Source: Coriobacteriia bacterium (lineage in GTDB: Bacteria > Actinomycetota > Coriobacteriia > Anaerosomatales > PALSA-660). From it: DNA of 7,330 nt. Below the pieces are notes generated by a model that was not told where the DNA came from, made no database searches, and saw nothing but the letters and a program-made list of their open reading frames with translations. A program made the translations under genes and the position numbers. Position 1 is the first letter of the stretch; each line of letters begins with the position of its first letter. Shown here piece by piece: positions 5,262 through 7,330 of this stretch. The stretch spans positions 1-7,330 of the forward strand of contig PKWR01000201.1 of NCBI GenBank assembly GCA_003133285.1, read 5' to 3'.

Positions 5262-6461
5262 ATGATGAAGACACCCGCATACAGCCAGGAGTCGCCGTTC
5301 AAGATCCACGGCGGCTGCGGCCTGGTCGGCATCTGTGACGAGTCGGGCACGCGGTTCTCGGGCTCGGTCGCCATCAACGCGATGGCGGTCCAGCACGACC
5401 GCGGCAACGGACTGGGCGGCGGGTTCGCCGGCTACGGCATCTACCCCGAGTTCCCGGACCACTTCGCCTTCCACATGATGTATCACGACATCCAGTCCAA
5501 GGAGGTCGCGGAGGCCGTGCTCGAGGAGCACTTCCAGGTGGACCTCGCCGAGCCGATGCCCACGCGCCCCGTGAAGGGCATCACCGACGCGCCGCTGCTG
5601 TGGCGCTACTTCCTGCAGCCGTACCCGGCCAGGCTCGAGGCCGCCGAGGTCACCGCCGAGGACTTCGTCGTCCACGTCGTGATGCTCATCAACTCCACGG
5701 TGGACGGCGCGTTCGTGGCCTCCTCCGGCAAGAACATGGGCGCCTTCAAGGGCGTCGGCTACCCCGAGGAGATCGGCCACTACTTCCAGCTCGAGGAGTA
5801 CGAGGGCCACACCTGGGTCGGCCACAACCGCTTCCCGACGAACACCCCGGGCTGGTGGGGCGGCGCGCACCCGTTCACGCTGCTCGACTGGTCGATCGTG
5901 CACAACGGCGAGATCTCCAGCTACGGCATCAACTCCCGCTACCTGGAGCAGTTCGGCTACAAGTGCACGCTCGGCACCGACACCGAGGTCGCGGCCTACC
6001 TGTTCGACCTGCTGCTGCGCCGCCACAAGCTGCCGCTCGCGCTCGCCTGCAAGGCGCTCGCGCCGCCGCTGTGGGAGGACATCGACCGCATGCCCGAGGC
6101 CGAGCGCAAGCTCATGACCTCGCTGCGGGCGGTCTACGGCTCCGCGATGCTCAACGGCCCCTTCGCCATCGTGCTCGGTTTCAACGGCGGCATGGTGGCC
6201 CTCAACGACCGCATCAAGCTGCGTCCGCTCATCGCCGCCCGCAAGGGCGACGTGCTCGTGGTCGCCAGCGAGGAGAGCGCCATCCGCCAGATCATGCCGG
6301 ACCCCGACTCCCTGTGGGCGCCGAAGGCCGGCGAGCCGGTCGTCGCCCGCATCCGCGGCATGGACTGGCCGATCCACGGCGACCTGCATTCGTCCCCCAG
6401 CGAGATCTCCTGCGCCGTGACCGGCGTCTTGGACTCGTGCGAGCCCGCGGAGGTGGCATAA
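5262..6461 (+). CDS. Glutamate synthase, glutamine amidotransferase subunit, archaeal/GlxB type (399 aa)
   Basis: This is the class II (N-terminal nucleophile) amidotransferase subunit of a split glutamate synthase. It hydrolyses glutamine and passes ammonia to the FMN subunit encoded next. The likely nucleophile is Cys19 in HGGCGLVG; the 18 residues before it would be a propeptide removed to expose the cysteine, as in bacterial GltB. Other hallmarks are R190 in HNRFPTNTPGWWGG (188-201), HPF (203-205), the oxyanion pair N215-G216 in HNGEISSYG, and the substrate-binding D240 in GTDTEV (238-243). SSGKNMGAFKGVGYP (154-168) is characteristic of the archaeal/GlxB subgroup. AGGAG at 5250-5254 lies seven bases before the ATG, inside the end of the preceding gene; the gap between the genes is four bases. 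An alternative is the amidotransferase of N-methylglutamate synthase (MgsA/GlxB), but the ferredoxin-bearing partner and Hdr neighbour favour glutamate synthase. Confidence 0.92.
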   Translation: MMKTPAYSQESPFKIHGGCGLVGICDESGTRFSGSVAINAMAVQHDRGNGLGGGFAGYGIYPEFPDHFAFHMMYHDIQSKEVAEAVLEEHFQVDLAEPMPTRPVKGITDAPLLWRYFLQPYPARLEAAEVTAEDFVVHVVMLINSTVDGAFVASSGKNMGAFKGVGYPEEIGHYFQLEEYEGHTWVGHNRFPTNTPGWWGGAHPFTLLDWSIVHNGEISSYGINSRYLEQFGYKCTLGTDTEVAAYLFDLLLRRHKLPLALACKALAPPLWEDIDRMPEAERKLMTSLRAVYGSAMLNGPFAIVLGFNGGMVALNDRIKLRPLIAARKGDVLVVASEESAIRQIMPDPDSLWAPKAGEPVVARIRGMDWPIHGDLHSSPSEISCAVTGVLDSCEPAEVA

Positions 6462-6464
6462 CCC

Positions 6465-7330
6465 ATGCCCGCAACCTTCATCCAGCCCGAGTTCAAGGTC
6501 GAGATCGACTACGACAAGTGCCACAAGTGCGGCCGCTGCGTTCAGCAGTGCGGCTGGGGCGTCTACGACTTCAACGAGCGGCCCATCCCGGACGACAGCA
6601 AGTGCCGCGCGTGCCACCGCTGCGTGACCTACTGCCCGGCGCACTGCATCACGATCAAGAAGAACGAGCTCGCGTTCCGCGACAACGAGAACTGGTCGCC
6701 GGCCCTCCGCAAGGCCGTGTGGCGCCAGGCCGAGTCCGGCGGCGTCATGCTCACCTCCATGGGCAACGACAAGCCCTACGAGCGCATCTTCGATCACCTG
6801 GTCCTCGACGCGTGCCAGGTCACCAACCCCTCCATCGACCCGCTCCGCGAGCCGATGGAGCTGCGCACGTACATCGGGCGCAAGCCCGACGCGGTCGAGG
6901 TCGAGTCCGACGGCGAGGGCGGCGTGCGCCTCAAAGAGGGCGCGGGCATGACCAACAACATCGAGCTGACCACGCCGATCATGTTCGGCGGCATGTCCTA
7001 CGGCTCGGTGTCCTTGAACGTCCACAAGTCGCTCGCGATGGCCGCCAGCCGTCTCGGCATCACCATGAACACCGGCGAGGGCGGCCTGCACGCCGACCTG
7101 TACCCCTACACCGATAACGTCATCGTGCAGGTGGCCTCGGGGCGCTTCGGCATCAACCCCGACTACCTCAAGCGCGGCGTCGCCATCGAGATCAAGGTCG
7201 GCCAGGGCGCCAAGCCCGGCATCGGCGGGCACCTGCCCGGCGAGAAGATCAACAAGGAGGTCTCGACCACCCGCATGATCCCGCAGGGCACGGACGCCAT
7301 CTCGCCGGCCCCGCACCACGACATCTACTC
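6465..7330 (+). CDS. Glutamate synthase, FMN/4Fe-4S synthase subunit, 3' truncated by window edge
   Basis: This is the synthase subunit that would bind 2-oxoglutarate and FMN and make glutamate from ammonia delivered by the amidotransferase. Only 288 codons plus two bases are in the window and no stop is reached. A two-cluster ferredoxin domain comes first: C19, C22, C25, C29 (followed by Gly, not Pro) and C47, C50, C53, C57-Pro. The TIM-barrel FMN domain then begins: MFGGMSYGS (173-181), MNTGEGGLH (201-209), and the loop KVGQGAKPGIGGHLPGEK (244-261). GIGGH in place of the GEGGQ of large bacterial GltB marks the archaeal-type subgroup. GGAGG at 6449-6453, eleven bases before the ATG at 6465, serves as ribosome-binding site and lies within the end of the previous gene; the gap is three bases. 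A third, GltB3/GlxC-like structural subunit would be expected downstream or fused, outside the window. Confidence 0.92.
   Translation, partial: MPATFIQPEFKVEIDYDKCHKCGRCVQQCGWGVYDFNERPIPDDSKCRACHRCVTYCPAHCITIKKNELAFRDNENWSPALRKAVWRQAESGGVMLTSMGNDKPYERIFDHLVLDACQVTNPSIDPLREPMELRTYIGRKPDAVEVESDGEGGVRLKEGAGMTNNIELTTPIMFGGMSYGSVSLNVHKSLAMAASRLGITMNTGEGGLHADLYPYTDNVIVQVASGRFGINPDYLKRGVAIEIKVGQGAKPGIGGHLPGEKINKEVSTTRMIPQGTDAISPAPHHDIY

Noticed and set aside
3893..7319. Very long open frames on the minus strand across the Hdr and glutamate synthase genes
   Set aside because: They are produced by the extreme G/C third-position bias of the + strand genes, are low-complexity (Arg, Ala, Val, Leu, Asp rich) and show no recognisable domain.
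5262..7330. N-methylglutamate synthase (MgsABC/GlxBCD) instead of glutamate synthase
   Set aside because: Not excluded by the amidotransferase alone, but the order with the FMN subunit directly after it, the N-terminal two-cluster ferredoxin domain and the Hdr neighbour fit the archaeal-type glutamate synthase better; no methylamine genes are visible.
1..7330. Search by eye for CRISPR arrays, tRNA/rRNA genes, insertion sequence ends or phage genes
   Set aside because: No repeat-spacer pattern, cloverleaf, transposase or integrase was seen.

Overview
The window is high-GC bacterial DNA with codons that mostly end in G or C. Every recognisable gene lies on the + strand. The mix suggests an anaerobic or facultative member of the Actinobacteriota, possibly a Coriobacteriia-like lineage: an ABC-2 exporter with a double-length permease, a TcmP-type O-methyltransferase, and an archaeal-type ferredoxin-containing glutamate synthase beside a heterodisulfide-reductase-like protein. 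This assignment rests on gene content and composition only and is tentative.

Layout. (1) Positions 1-2372 hold an ABC-2 drug/antibiotic-type exporter. The ATPase lacks its 5' end (Walker A lies outside the window). It overlaps by one base (TGATG) a 551-residue permease made of two homologous halves repeated at a constant 290-residue offset. (2) Positions 2373-2769 contain no convincing gene. They do hold a strong orphan Shine-Dalgarno with an ATG, a stretch that looks like a decayed reading frame, and a 9-bp inverted repeat touching a TAGAAT -10-like element. (3) Positions 2770-3597 encode a monocistronic-looking SAM-dependent methyltransferase of the LCM/TcmP family. (4) Positions 3598-3928 are a regulatory region: tandem hairpins, a tandem 11-bp repeat, an extended -10 promoter, two small hairpins with ACGR loops, and an intrinsic terminator that ends 38 bases before the next start codon. 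(5) Positions 3929-7330 are a tightly packed operon: an HdrB-HdrC fusion-like iron-sulfur protein, the class II glutamine amidotransferase subunit of a split glutamate synthase, and the start of its FMN/4Fe-4S synthase subunit, which runs off the right edge.

How they work together. The amidotransferase would release ammonia from glutamine, and the FMN subunit would add it to 2-oxoglutarate and reduce the product to glutamate. The HdrBC-like protein, with two intact CCG cysteine motifs and two 4Fe-4S motifs, is a plausible electron-transfer partner; this role is inferred from gene order. The operon's leader has the architecture of a transcription attenuator: the second ACGR hairpin and the terminator compete for the same bases. 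The two-hairpin, ACGR-loop arrangement resembles the guanidine-II (mini-ykkC) riboswitch closely enough to deserve a covariance-model search. This leader, controlling an unusual HdrBC-glutamate synthase operon, is the most interesting part of the window.
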